Positions 47,287 through 58,248 of a stretch of 64,000 bases of DNA are shown one piece after another. Location of the stretch: contig BDDC01000070.1 of assembly GCA_001662425.1 (NCBI GenBank), forward strand, positions 1 through 64,000, written 5' to 3'. Every line of letters begins with the position of its first letter. The stretch's first letter is position 1. Position numbers and translations under genes: made by a program. The stretch is from Chlamydomonas sphaeroides. Taxonomy: Eukaryota > Chlorophyta > Chlorophyceae > Chlamydomonadales > Chlamydomonadaceae. The notes beneath the pieces were generated by a model. That model did not search any database, was not told where the DNA came from, and was given only the letters and a program-made list of their open reading frames with translations.

Positions 47287-48816
47287 ATGACTCCATACCA
47301 CAACACGTCTGCTAATGCTGTCGGAACGGGCAAAGGACGTGGTTGTGCCGCACGCCATCCACTCGGCGAGCCTTCCGACACCTCTCCAGTCTCCAACGGT
47401 CTGCTCATGCCCTTGTCCCGCCGCCCCATGCAGTGCGCCGATGACATGAAGCGTAATCGGTCCCCCGGAACATGTGAACACTGCGACGGCAGTGAGGATA
47501 GAGCTGACCGCATGTACGAAAAGTCGACGCTGAACGTCCACCGAGGCAAGGTGGCGGCGGCCGTCGGCCTGTGCAAGAGCCCGCCCACCGCAAGATCGCC
47601 CAACGGCTGCTATCCGTGCGGCGCGCTGACCGAGACGCTGCCGCCCCTGGCTCGCATGGCCGGCCTTGCCCAAGAAGCGGACCTCCCTCCCGACGCCCCG
47701 GAGCCTACCTGTGCAGGGCCCCCCGGGAGGTTGTCGTGGCGGCCAGGCACGACGTGCACGCCGCCGTCCTCAAGGGCGCCTCCATGCTCGCTGACCGGAC
47801 CCGTGAGGCCGGTGCCGCAGCTACCGCTGCGACCCTCGAGATGCGCGTCGAGGACTTCAGAATCAAGACGACGACCGCCAACGACAACATGCGCCTTGGC
47901 GCCGCCGAGGCTGCCGTGGCCGCTAAGGCCGCCAAGGCTGCCATGGCCGCTGCCAAGGCGCTTGCGAAGGCGATCGAGGCAGCCGAGGCAGCCGGCAAGG
48001 CGGCCGCAACGTTTGGCGCCAACCAGGCGGCGCCGATGGCCCTGGGCTATCACGAGGCGTATGAGGTGGCTGCGGCGGGGCAGCCCACGACGAGCGAGCA
48101 GGCGGATGCGGACCAGGTCCTGGGCTTGGAGGAGGAGGCGGGACAGGACAGCATGGGCTTCCAGGACGCGGTGGGGCTGGACGCCAAGAGCTGCATGTCC
48201 ATGCTGTTCCATGACAAGCCCTCGGCCGGTGAGCCAGGGGCTGAGGGGCCCAGCAGGGGTCCAGTGCCTACTATCTACCGATGCCCTGTCTAATGCGCCC
48301 GAGGTGCCGCTTAGCGCCCTGCCACGCAAGCCTATCTAGCACCCGCCCCCACCGCACCCGCTTTACCCCGCATCCCCGCCTGACCGCGCCCGCTCCGCCT
48401 CGGCCCCGCCCACCCCTTCCCGCTCAGCGCCGGCGCCCATGACGGCCGCCGCCGCCGGGCAGCGCTGGGATGGGCCGCTGCCTGACGGCAAATACGTGCT
48501 GCAGTACTCTCGGGCCGTTGAGCCCTTCTATCAGCGCAAGGCCGTCGCCTCGCTGACCCGCCTCCCGCAGCCGGCGGCCCGGCCCGCAGCCACCTCCTCG
48601 CCCGTCCTCTACCTCCGCTTCACCCCCTGGGTGGAGGGCGCAGGCGCAGCCGCGCAGGCGGCCAATGTGGTCAGGCTGGGGCAGCGGGTGATGGAGACCG
48701 ACGACGTGTGGTTGCTGTGGCCTGCCATGGAGCCGACCGGGCCCTGGGAGGCGCGGCGCGGCGAGGCCGAGGCGTTCCGTCTGCAAGAGTGGCCTATGCC
48801 TGAGCCCCCACTGTGA
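47287..48816 (+). CDS. Unknown alanine-rich protein
   Basis: The two 3' exons are well supported: one from about 47717 (after a CTGTGCAG acceptor) to 48228 at a GTGAGC donor, and a final exon 48428-48816 that continues in phase to TGA. The first is dominated by a long alanine-rich helix with Lys and Glu spacing (AKAAKAAMAAAKALAKAIEA), suggesting a coiled or amphipathic helix. An acidic stretch (ADQVLGLEEEAGQDSMGF) follows. The last exon has WDGPLPDGKYVLQYSRAVEP and VMETDDVWLLWPAMEPTGPW. Upstream, an open frame from ATG 47287 containing CEHCDGSEDRADRMYEK and LTETLPPLARMAGLAQEA looks coding but is in another frame. I could not find the intron joining them, so the 5' end is provisional. Function is unknown. 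Confidence 0.45.
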
Positions 48817-50073
48817 GGACCAGCCGCGGCAGGTGGGTCACGGGAGGGGAGCTCCGCGGCAGAGGAGCCAGCGGGAAGTCAGGTGCACCGCAGCAGGCAG
48901 GCATGGCCGCATGTGGATGGAGCATGCGGGGCGAGGGCCGCTCCTCGGCGTGGGCCGCCCCTGTGGTCCGTTCCCACGTGCCTCACGAGTGCCCGCCCGC
49001 CGCCCGCCCAACCCCCAACAGCCACAGCGGCACCACGGTAGCTGCCCTGCGGCTGCGCCGGACGCCGCGTGGGATGCCAGCGGCGCGTGCCGGCGCGGCC
49101 CCCGGACGTACTGCGGCGCTAGCTGCCAACTACCGCCGGCTCGCAGCCGCCAGCCAAGATGGCGCGGCGGCGCGACCCATGGTCTAGCTGCGCGGCGAGG
49201 GGGTAGGCGTGCTCGTGCGTGTCGGTTGTTGCACGGGTGCAAAGTACAGGAGCGAGGGGCCGGCAATCCCGTGCCGTGATGACACGGCGGCGCGAGCAAG
49301 GCCGGAGGAGGTTGCGGCTCAAGGGGCACCTACCCCGACGTGGTGTTGGGGGGGCCGGGCGGGGACCCACCAGCGGCCGTCGATCGGCCGCGAGCCTAGA
49401 CTTGGAGGTGGCACCTGAGCCCGCCGGCGCCCCACGGTCGCGCGCCGTCGGCAGGCGGCGGCAGCGGTACGCGGTGATCGAGCCCTTCTCGCAGCAGCTG
49501 TAGTCCGGGCGGCGGCGGCGCTGCGCGCAGCGCGACAGGGCGATGGCTGCAGGCAGCTGTGTGGCGCGCAGGGCAGGGTGCTGCGCGTGCGGCGAGCGAG
49601 CGAGCGAGTCGCAGCGCGACTGCTGAGTAGTGGCATTCTCTGGGCGCCTGGGGCGGGCAACGCCGCGCACATGAGCGGTTGGGCGGCGGGGTCGCCTAGC
49701 TGGGATGCCTGGCGCGTGTGATGCCACATACAACCTGGTGGTGCGCCTCCAGCCGTGCGAGCAACTCAGGTTGTGCGTCATATGTTGGGGTCGTCATGCC
49801 ACGCCATGCATGCGGCGGCGGCAGTGCGGGATGGTGTGACCTAGGTGTGCTGAGCGTAGGTTTTATTAGGCGTCGGCAGGCCGACGGAGTTTGCGTGGGT
49901 ACTGGTTGCAGGGCAGGTGGCACGCGCAGCGTATGATGGCAGCAGAGGGGCATGTTGCGGGCTGCAAAGCGCTCGAGCAGCGGCAGAGGTGCCGACACGG
50001 CCCTTTGGGAGTAGGGACCACGCCATGCGGTGGCCGCCTTGCGGTGGCCGCCATGCATGCGGCACTTTGCTAT

Positions 50074-50195
50074 GGACCCCAGGTTGGGGTCTGTTGTGAG
50101 CTATATATTAGTGAGCTAGTTAGCGCGGACCGCCTATGTCTGGGCGCTGCGCATTGTATATCAGGGACTCTCCCCTGTTGTATATTGCAGCAATG
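50074..50195 (+). repeat. Imperfect direct repeat, unit A
   Basis: It shares GGACCCCAGG...TTGGGGT, then AGCTAGTTAGCGCGGACCGC, then TGTCTGGGCGCTGCGCAT, then CAGCAATGT with unit B in the same order, about 390 bases apart. Point differences and small indels show age. Confidence 0.75.
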
Positions 50196-50467
50196 TGGCC
50201 GCCATGCGGCAGTTTAGTTGGTAGGTACTAGGTAGGGGGCACGGTGAGGCCTGGGAACGCCAGGGGGGCAGCAGAGGGGTCGGTGCGCCTCCTCCCGTGG
50301 AACGCGCATATTTTTTAGCGGGGGACGATGGGAGGAACTGCAGGCGGTCAGGGGCCTGCTAGCGCATGACGACGTTAGTGTCTTGACGGAAACTGCAGCT
50401 GCTTCTCACCCCCAGCGCGCGCAGCAGGCGCTCGCCCATGCGGGCTACGTGCATTTCGTGGCGCCAC

Positions 50468-50580
50468 GGACCCCAGGCAGTTGGGGTGTGTTGTGTGGGA
50501 GTCTAGCTACGTAGCCAGTTGGCGCAGACTGCCTGTGTCTGGGCGTTGCGCATCGTGTCTATCTTACATACAGCAATGTA
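50468..50580 (+). repeat. Imperfect direct repeat, unit B
   Basis: This is the second unit of the pair at 50074-50195, with GGACCCCAGG, TTGGCGCAGACTGCCTGTGT, CTGGGCGTTGCGCAT and ACAGCAATGT in the same order. It may be the remnant of a tandem or mobile-element duplication. Confidence 0.75.
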
Positions 50581-51279
50581 ACATCAACAATGCAACAACA
50601 AGAGGTTGCACCTCGCCCTCCGCCCGACCAGCTGCCGGCTCGAAGCCCATCAACTAACCGGGATCAGCAGGGCGAGGCGTGGCCTGCGAGCAAACGCTGT
50701 CGTTGCCGCACTACTGCCGCTAGGCCAGGCCTGGCCAGGCCACACGGCACCGGGTGGGGCCCATCCGACGTCGAGCGCCTGCGAGCGCCCGCTGCGCCCA
50801 CTGCCCAGTTTACTGTAGAAACAGCGTGGCAGTCAGTGAAAGGTACCTGCGCGCCTCAGCCCATCCGCGCGCCTGCGCCCCCTGCGGCCTGCCGCCCGAC
50901 CCGACCCGGCCCTGCTGGCGCCCAGCCCCTGCAGTGCGACGCAGCCGAGCAGCCGACCCGCCGGGGCTAGCCGCTCCGCGGCAGTGGCCACCGGCACCTC
51001 GCTCGGCTGCGCGCACGAACGATGGCGGCGAGGCCGCGAGCGAGCGCGGGGCGCACTGAGCTGGGCACAGCAGGCGGCACGTCCACCTGACAGGCGGGAT
51101 CCGGATTCCCCGTCCGAGGCACCGAGGGGCAGCTCAGCTGTCGCGCGCGCTCCACACCTTATTACTTGAGCTGTGTCGGCGCAGCGCACCGCATACCGCG
51201 GCACCAGGGGCGCAACGAGCACTCACACACCCGTCGTCAGACGATACCGCAGCCGACCCACCAGCCCCCGACCGTCGCC

Positions 51280-52151
51280 ATGGCCGCCCGGCTGTCGCTC
51301 TCGACCGTCCCGCTGCTGCTGGCGCTGCTGGCGCTCGGGGGCAGCGGGGCGCTGGCCGCTGAGGCGACGCACGAGGGTGAGGCCTGGGCGCGGCGTCTGG
51401 GTCGCGGCCGCAGCTTGCACAGATAGAGTCGGCCTCCGCCATCTAGCTAGGGCTGGGCCCGCGCGTTTGACGCTGTGCCAGCCCCCAAGCCCCGCCGCCA
51501 CGTCGGCCGCTGCCGCCTACCTTTACACGCCGCCCCGCCACCCACCCCCTGGCCCACCCCTTGCCGCTGCCGCTGCGGCCCGCAGCAGCCGCGGCCGCCA
51601 CCGCGCCGCGCCAGCTGCCGCTCCTCCGCGGCTGGCTGCCCCAGGCGCTCACGGCGCCCGGCAGCAGCGGCAGCGGCAGCGGCGGTTGGGGCGCAGCTGC
51701 TCGGCGGCTGCTGGGCCCCGGCGTGGGTCCCGGCAGCCCGCTATGCGCGCCCCGCACCATCCAGTGCTCCTCCACCTACTCTGTCGACGACCGCGGGTGC
51801 GTGCGTATGTCCTGGCCGCCTGATTGCGTTCGGCAGGATTCGACACCGTCTGGTCGCGTCCGGCCGGGCTTGGCGCGGCGCCAACATGCAATGCTGCTGG
51901 GCGCATCGCAGGCAAAACCACAGGGCCCCCGCCCTGTGCGTGCCATCGAAGGGCGCCCCAGCGCGCAGCCTCGATCCTGGCTGCCCCCCACAACATCCCG
52001 TCATGCCCGCCCCCGCGGCCCCAGGCTCAAGGCCTCGGTGGCAGTGGCCGAGAAGCCGCCCGCCAAGGCCGGCGGCGGCCTGCCCTGGACGGTGACCGCC
52101 AAGCAGAGCTACCGCGGCCGCAGCAACACCTTCACGACCGGGGGCCGATGA
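51280..52151 (+). CDS. Small secreted protein of unknown function
   Basis: Three exons join in phase: 51280-51376, 51586-51796 and 52025-52151, giving 144 residues. The N-terminus is a textbook signal peptide, MAARLSLSTVPLLLALLALG followed by GSGALAAEA, with likely cleavage after ALA. The mature part has an Ala-rich start, RQLPLLRGWLPQALTAPGSS, a Ser/Gly linker, and two cysteines in LCAPRTIQCSSTYSVDDRG. It ends KPPAKAGGGLPWTVTAKQ and RGRSNTFTTGGR. No family is recognised. The protein should enter the secretory pathway, so a wall, periplasmic or extracellular role is possible. The ATG at 51280 was chosen because it starts the signal peptide. Another exon in intron 1 or 2 could have been missed. 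Confidence 0.6.
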
Positions 52152-53091
52152 GCGGCGCCGCGGTGCGGCGAGGGGCTGTAGCAGGGGCCGCGGCAGGGGC
52201 AGCGGCAGGTGCTCGGCGTTCGTTACACGCGTATGAATGCAAGTACGTACATGTAGCGGGGGGCCGCTGCTCATATCGACACGGCGTGCCTGGCGTCGGC
52301 TCGCGTTGCTTAGGGGTGCCCAACTAGCAATCAGTGCCGGACGCACGCCGCGACGGCGGGTGGCGTCAGGTGCTAGTCACAAATGATAACTGTTTAGAAT
52401 GCTAAGAGGGCCTGTAAGGCCATGAATTAGGATACGCGGCAAGGCGCACTGCATGCGCATTGGCGGCTGGGTGCGCTCTGGCGCAAGCGGCCTGCCGGCC
52501 CAACCAGCACCGATGCAATCAAGACACGTGGCAAATGACGCCCTCCTGCGTTCTTGTAAGCAATCGCCACGCGCGCGCGCTCGCCTCAGCTGTGCCACAA
52601 CTACGGCCCCTTGCGTCAGCGGCGTCGCCTTTCGCCACTTTGGCAGGCGCCTGGCAGCTCCGGCCCTCCCCACCTCTTCTCCGTCGGCAGCGCTCCGTCG
52701 ACCTCACGCCCTGCCGGACCCTCTGACGGCCTCTTCCATCGCCACACGCCAGGACGTCGCAGCGCAGAACAGCTCGTCCCAGCGCATAACAGCGCATAAC
52801 AGCGCATAACACCGCATAACTGCACATAACAGCACATAACAGCACATGACAGCGCACACCCAAAGGCCCATCTCTGCAGCCCTGCAGCCGTCACGGCCTC
52901 CGCCTCCAGCCGCTGGCCTGAGCAGCTCAGCGCGCCGCTGCCCGGCGCCGTCCAGCCCCCCAGCCTGCAGCCTCACGGCGCCAGCAGCGCCTGCACAGCG
53001 CCGTGCCACCCAGCACTGCGACACGACACGGCCTCGCGCCTCCGCGGCGCGGGCCGCCGCGGTCCCCTCCGCCTCCGGGCTCGGGGCCTCC
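52152..53091. other. Convergent intergenic region
   Basis: It separates the 3' ends of the small secreted protein gene and the lipase gene. It includes a ten-base tandem repeat (52781-52860). A minus-strand TGTAA (TTACA at about 52223-52227) is a distant candidate polyadenylation signal for the lipase. No coding exon is supported. Confidence 0.45.
52781..52860. repeat. Ten-base minisatellite, unit AGCGCATAAC
   Basis: Eight consecutive ten-base units run from three perfect AGCGCATAAC through ACCGCATAAC, TGCACATAAC, AGCACATAAC and AGCACATGAC to AGCGCACACC. Variants increase towards the right end. A degenerate unit (AGCGCAGAAC) lies at 52761-52770. Confidence 0.95.
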
Positions 53092-56000
53092 TCACAGCGC
53101 CAGCAGCGACTGCGCGGGGTCGTCGCCCGGGAAGCAGCGGCTGAGGGCGGCCAGGTAGGCCCCCGCCGAGCGGCCGCCCGCCCAGCCCTCCAGCCAGCCG
53201 TCCAGCAGGCCGTCCAGCCAGTCGCCCCACGACTGCTGCTGCGGGCCCGAGCCCGAGGAGGAGGTGCCGTTGCCGGCAGCCGTGCTGTTGTCGTCGCCGA
53301 GCAGCGCCCGGCGGTGGTGGGGGAAGGTGGCGGCGGCGGCGGGGTTGGACAGCTGCTGCAGGGCGGCGCGGCGCGCGGCGCCGGCGGGCGTGGGCACGGG
53401 CGCGGGCGTGGGTGCGGGCGCGGGCGCGGGCGCAGCTAGGTAGGGGCAGCCCCTGTCCAGGTAGAGGTAGGTGCCGGACACCTGTGGGGCGGCAGGAGGA
53501 TAGGGAGGTGTCCGTGTGTCCGCTGGAAAGGACCGCGGCATCCCAGTCCCCCGGCCCTTCGAACCTTCCCTCCCAGCAAAAGATTCCCTGACCCGGCGGC
53601 AGGGCCACCAGGTAGCAGCGACGACACGCGAGCCACCGAAGGCGGCACCACGTCACTTGCTTACGACCTCCCCTCCCTTGCAGTCCATCATGCCTTCATC
53701 CCCCACCCCACCTGGCTGCAGCCCAGCCGCATGCCCGCCACGCTGCCGTTGCTATGCGATCCCCAGGTGGCACACGCATACGCACACACGGCCTCGAGCA
53801 TCTCTCCCCCCCTCATTTCCCCCTCATTCCCCCTCCGCCCCCTACCTGGCTGTGGCCCAGCGGCAGGGCCACCATGTTATCGTCGCTCAGCCTGGACAGC
53901 GCCGTGAGGGGGTCCAGGCCCAGCGAGCTGACAGGTGGCGCATGACGGGGGGCAGGGATGGGAGGGTACATTATGGGTAGAGCTTGCAAGTGCAGTGATG
54001 ATGTAGAGTGTTCATAGCAGACAGTGACGACGGGGAGGGGGGCAGGGGAGGAGGGGAGAAGGGGTTAAGGACCCATGCCGCTCGGCTGCGCCGGCCCTGT
54101 GACCTTCCGTGCGGTAGCCCCCCCCCCCGGGGCTCGCCCACCTGTACCGCCGCACCCAGCTCTTCTCGCCGCTGTTGGGGGCGCCAAAGGGCATCACCGC
54201 CTGCACCGAAAAGCCTGCGGGGACAAGAGGAGGGACACGCGGGAGGGGAGGGAGGGAGGGGAGTGTCAGCGAGGGCGGGTGGGGCGCAGGGCGGTGGGCG
54301 ACCTCCCAGGCAAGGTGGCAGCAGCCTCCTCGCCTCGGCCGCTCCCCTTCCCCTCGCGCCCTTCCCTCGCCCTGCCCTCAGGCCCTCTCCCCCTCCTCCC
54401 CTCACCCATGCTCCGCATGGCCGCCGCCGCGTACATGGCCGCCACCCCGCCCAGCGAGTGGCCCGCCAGCCACAGCGGGCGGGAGGCGCGTAGCGCAGCC
54501 ACCGCCGTAGGCAGGCCCGTGCTCTCGTGCAGCCTGGGGTGGGGAGGGAGGGAGGGAGGGGTAACACATCAACACATTGGCAGGAGGGTGTGTGGCCGTG
54601 TGACAAGCAGGCCGTGGAGCGCGGGATGGAACCCCAGCCTGCCTGTCCCGCCCCCTCCCCCGCCCCGGCCGGCCCCCTGGCCCTCCCCCGCTGCTCACTC
54701 GCGGTACAGCCGCAGGTAGGGCGCCGCCACCTCCACGCGGCCGCCGAAGAACGAGGTGCTGGTGTCGCCCCACAGCTGCGCCCTGACGTCGTACACCTGC
54801 ACGACAGGGTGCGCCGGGCACCGGCACGGCGTGGGTGGGAGCACGTGGCACGGCACGATCCGCCCACCGCAGCACACCGCGACCTCGCGGCCACCACCTC
54901 CGCAACCTGCCTCACAGGCCGGGCAGCAGTCCACACCGCCCCGCCCCGTGCATGCCCTTGCTCCCATGCGCCTGTCTCCCGCCGCTCCCCTGCCCCGGCC
55001 CCGACCCCTGCCCACCATCTTGGTGTCGGCCTCCTCCGTGGGCTGCCCGCGGAACACGGCGATGACCACATCGGGCGCCAGCACTAGCATGGCCGCGGAG
55101 CCCGACGAGGAGGCGTTGTAGAAGCTGAGTGGGCGAGCAGAAGAGGGGCGCGGTGAAGACGGGCGGGGTGCTGGACACGGCAACAAGAGGTTAGGGTGGG
55201 CAGCGTCGGAGCGGGTCGTGGCGGGGTCTCTGGCACCCTTGCGCTGCATGCCACCCCCACATCACCCAATGTCACCCAATGCACGTATTTTCAGCGGAGC
55301 CGCACGTCATCGCCGCGTCCTTGGGCCGGACACGAGGCGCACCCCTCTCACCGCACGTCCGTGGCGCCGAGCCGGTCGATCACCGCCGCCCGCACGCGCG
55401 CCCGCCACGCGTCGTACGGCTCGGTGTACGACTCGTTGACCTTGACCTGGTACGACAGCTTGCTCAGCGCCGCCGCCACCCACAGACCCAGCGGGCTGCT
55501 GCGCGGGTCGCGCGCCGCGGGCCCGAAGCGGCCGCCCCGCTCCAGCAGCCGCAGCGGCGGCGGCGACGGCGGCGGCGACGGCGACGTCGATGGCGGCGGC
55601 GGCGGCGCGGCGGCGGCGCAGGGCAGCATCTGCGCGCACGTGAGCGCGGTGCGCTGGCGGCAGCACAGCTCGCTGAGCGCCCAGCCGCACCACTTGGTCT
55701 CCACCTCCACCTCCCCGGCACTGGCGGCAAGTGAGGGGCGCGGATGGGGACTTGGGGCTCAGCAGAGCGGCTGGGCCTATGCGGTTGGTCAGACCGGGTC
55801 GATCGCCACAGCCTGCAGGAGGGCAGAGACACCTGCCTGCCGGTCCCCCTCCCCCTCCCCCTTCTCCTGCCCCTGCCCCCTCATCTCTCCTGGTGTCCCC
55901 ACCTGCAGCCGCCCCAGCGGCACGGCGTCCAGCGGCAAGTGGACTGGTCCACCTGGGGAGCAGCCAGGAGGGGCGCAGAGGTGTTTCGGACACGATCCCG

Positions 56001-57054
56001 GGCACGGGGGCCCTAGCGGCGCCAGGGGCTGGCGCTACGCGAGGTTCGGCAGTCCTGGTCAGGGCAGCTGCCGCCGAGCGACCTGCCTCCCACCTGCTGG
56101 CTGCTGCCGGCCTCCACCCACACGGTGCCTGGCCCCGCCGGGCCGGTGCCGTTGGCGGGGCAGGAGCCGAAGGTCACCACTCCGCCGGAGCGGGCGGCGC
56201 AGAGGCCGTCGGCGCTGCAGTTGGCGCCGATGGCGCAGAGCGGGTTGGGAGCCCACACGGTTGGGGGCGCGGGCGGCGGGGCCGCTGCGCGGGGGAAAAG
56301 GGGCCGCGCAAGGTGCGGGTAGTCGATGGCCCACTGGCGTGTGGATAGATAGGGTAAGTAGGTCTGTGGTGTGGGTTCGCATAACTTACGGGGCGAGGGG
56401 GGACGGTTGGGTTGGCCGACTGGCTCGGGGGGCGGAGGCGGGGGCGGCGACGGCACGGGCGGCGGCGGCGAGGGTGCTGCCTCGCAGGGCAGGCGCTGTC
56501 GGCAGGTGACGGCCACGCGCCGCTTGCAGCACCACTCGTTGACGGCCCAGAAGCACAGCTTCCAGTCCACCTGCTCCTCATCAGAGCTGGGGGCCAGGCG
56601 GGAAAGGGTGACGCGGGTGACCATTACGACACACAGCGTGCGGCAAAGGGCGGCTTCGAGAAGTTCGGCCGAACGCGTCCTGCAGGCGTCGGTGCGCCCC
56701 GCACGGGCTCGTCGGCAGCGCGGCACAGAGTGGCTGAAATAGGGGCTTACTTCAGCGACGAGCTGCTTGTCCCGAGCGCGTTTTGCGTGTGCATGTACGC
56801 ACGGCCTACCTGCAGTCGCTCCACGAGCAGCCGGTCCACCTGCAGTTGTCGTAGTCTACCTTGGCGAAACTCCCCTCGTTTCGCCAGCTAGCATTTGGGC
56901 AACCTGTGCCCCACAACTCCTGAACGACCACGCCATCGCAGAAACCAGCCTCGTCGCAGGTAGCCCCTGCAGCACATAGCTGGTTTGGAACAAGCTGGGC
57001 TACTACAGCTCGCGAAGCTAGCAACACAAAGGCGACGAGCCAAGTTCGGCACAT
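53092..57054 (-). CDS. Secreted class-3 lipase with two cysteine-rich modules and Pro-rich linkers
   Basis: Eleven exons join in phase: 57054-56810, 56586-56390, 56284-56094, 55952-55903, 55720-55352, 55124-55016, 54796-54699, 54533-54406, 54214-54142, 53927-53846 and 53481-53092, giving 643 residues. The start encodes a signal peptide, MCRTWLVAFVLLASRAVVAQ. Two copies of a cysteine-rich module follow. Each begins LCAxGAxC, contains CRWTxCxWxxCR, and ends with a CC pair and LPC. Each is followed by a PPPPxPSPPP linker of the kind hydroxylated in algal wall proteins. The lipase domain has APDVVIAVFRGQPTEEAD (oxyanion side), the nucleophile elbow LWLAGHSLGG (Ser about residue 446) and FGAPNSGEKSW. 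The region after it, LDPLTALSRLSDDNMVALPL then GHS, holds the candidate catalytic Asp and His. Class-3 lipases cleave acylglycerol esters; the location should be extracellular or wall-bound. The real substrate is unknown. Confidence 0.86.
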
Positions 57055-57489
57055 CCTTACGCCAATGGTGTGCGAGTGTGTGAGCCGACCAAGCGGCTGG
57101 CCTAGCGACTTGGCACACCGTCTTATGCTGTCTATGTGTGTGCGGGGGGCTGCTATTGGGTGGAAGAGTGAGCGACATGCGCTGGCCCAGGGGTCACTCG
57201 GGTGGGCGGAGTGTGGGGTGAGTGTGAGGCCAGGCCTTTCGCGCTGCAGCAGGCTCCCGTCAGCGCTCCCGTTGTGACTGCAGCCGACCCCTACACACGG
57301 TGTGGCGTCGATAGCTGGGGCATGAGCGCCTGCGGCACACCCTGCTACCGGCTGCTGCGCGCCCGACGGGCGCCCCTCGTGACGTTCCGCAGTCCGCAGC
57401 TGCCGTCAAAGCCGGTCCAAGGTCCATAATGGTGGTGTATAGAAACACCGGGTTGTTGGTGCGGAAGCACCGTGATGTCCTTGTGGGCC
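57055..57489. other. Upstream region of the lipase gene
   Basis: No coding exon is recognised. It lies between the lipase start and the end of the next minus-strand gene, so it should contain the lipase promoter and 5' UTR. Confidence 0.45.
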
Positions 57490-57764
57490 TTACAGCTCCA
57501 CCTTGCCGTTGCGTCGCTTGAACCGCTTGTAGAGCTTCTGGTAGCAGGTCTCGCACAGCCGGTTGCCCATGCGCCAGCACCCGCTTTGAAATGCCGTCCG
57601 CTGGCAGTCGGCGCAGTCCGTGGGCTCGTCCTGCTCTGGCCGCTTCTTCGTGTCCTCCAGCCACTCTCCGATGGCCGCCTTAGCCGGGCCGCCAGCGGCG
57701 CGCTTCTCCGCCACGAGCTTTGCGCGCTTCTCTACCGTGTTGCGGCCGCCCTTGCCGCTTATCA
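57490..57764 (-). CDS. GATA-like zinc-finger protein, last exon
   Basis: An open frame of about 90 residues begins right after a CCCCAG acceptor (57765) and ends at TAA (57492-57490). No ATG starts it, so it is likely a terminal exon in split phase 1, with upstream exons not found. It opens with a basic stretch, KGGRNTVEKRAKLVAEKRAA, then WLEDTKKRPEQDE. The last part is a Cys4 finger: CADC, sixteen residues including CWRMG, then CETC, followed by a basic tail YQKLYKRFKRR. The C-x2-C...WR-x-G...LC-x2-C layout is that of GATA-type fingers, which bind DNA, but the spacing is one or two residues short and the usual LCNACG is LCETCY. It could be a diverged transcription factor or a transposon-borne finger. 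Confidence 0.5.
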
Positions 57765-58248
57765 CTGGGGCCGAGGGCCGCAGATGGACTGGAAGGCGAA
57801 CCGGCTCTGCTCGAGTCCCAACACCCTAAAACTGGCTAGGGTGTGGACTCAAGTGGCACATCATGTTCTAATTTACACGCTGTGTGGCTTTGGGCGCGGC
57901 CCACGCCTGCCCAATGACCTGCCTCGTCACTGATGCCCAGAAAGTCACACAATGTACTGAGACATAGCCACACAGCCACAGCCAACTGCTGGCAACGGCG
58001 GCGCAAGGGGTGGGCACGTGTGAGGTGTGACGGGCTGAAGCATGCCGCTACAGGCTTCGGCCCTGCCCTTACGGCTCAGCTGTCAGACGAACACTCGAAC
58101 AGCTCACACGCCACCGGCGCATCTCGGCCTCGGCAACTCTCGCCTCATCTGCAAGGCGCAGCCTCTGCAGCTGAAGCCCCAACCGCCGCCGCCAGCACCA
58201 CCACCACACCGAGTGAGCAGGTGTAAGCGCGCCGGCCATTGACACCGC
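57765..58248. other. Between two minus-strand genes
   Basis: No exon is supported. If the GATA-like exon belongs to a longer gene, its missing upstream exons should be here or beyond. I searched for an open frame ending in a donor of the right phase and saw none with recognisable content. Confidence 0.35.

Larger units (their letters stand above)
48817..51279. other. Intergenic region with an imperfect direct repeat
   Basis: No exon chain is supported on either strand. The region contains a 110-120 base imperfect direct repeat (50074-50195 and 50468-50580). Short GCGGTGGCCGCC duplications occur near 50028-50052. The last few hundred bases should include the promoter of the small secreted protein gene. 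Confidence 0.45.
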
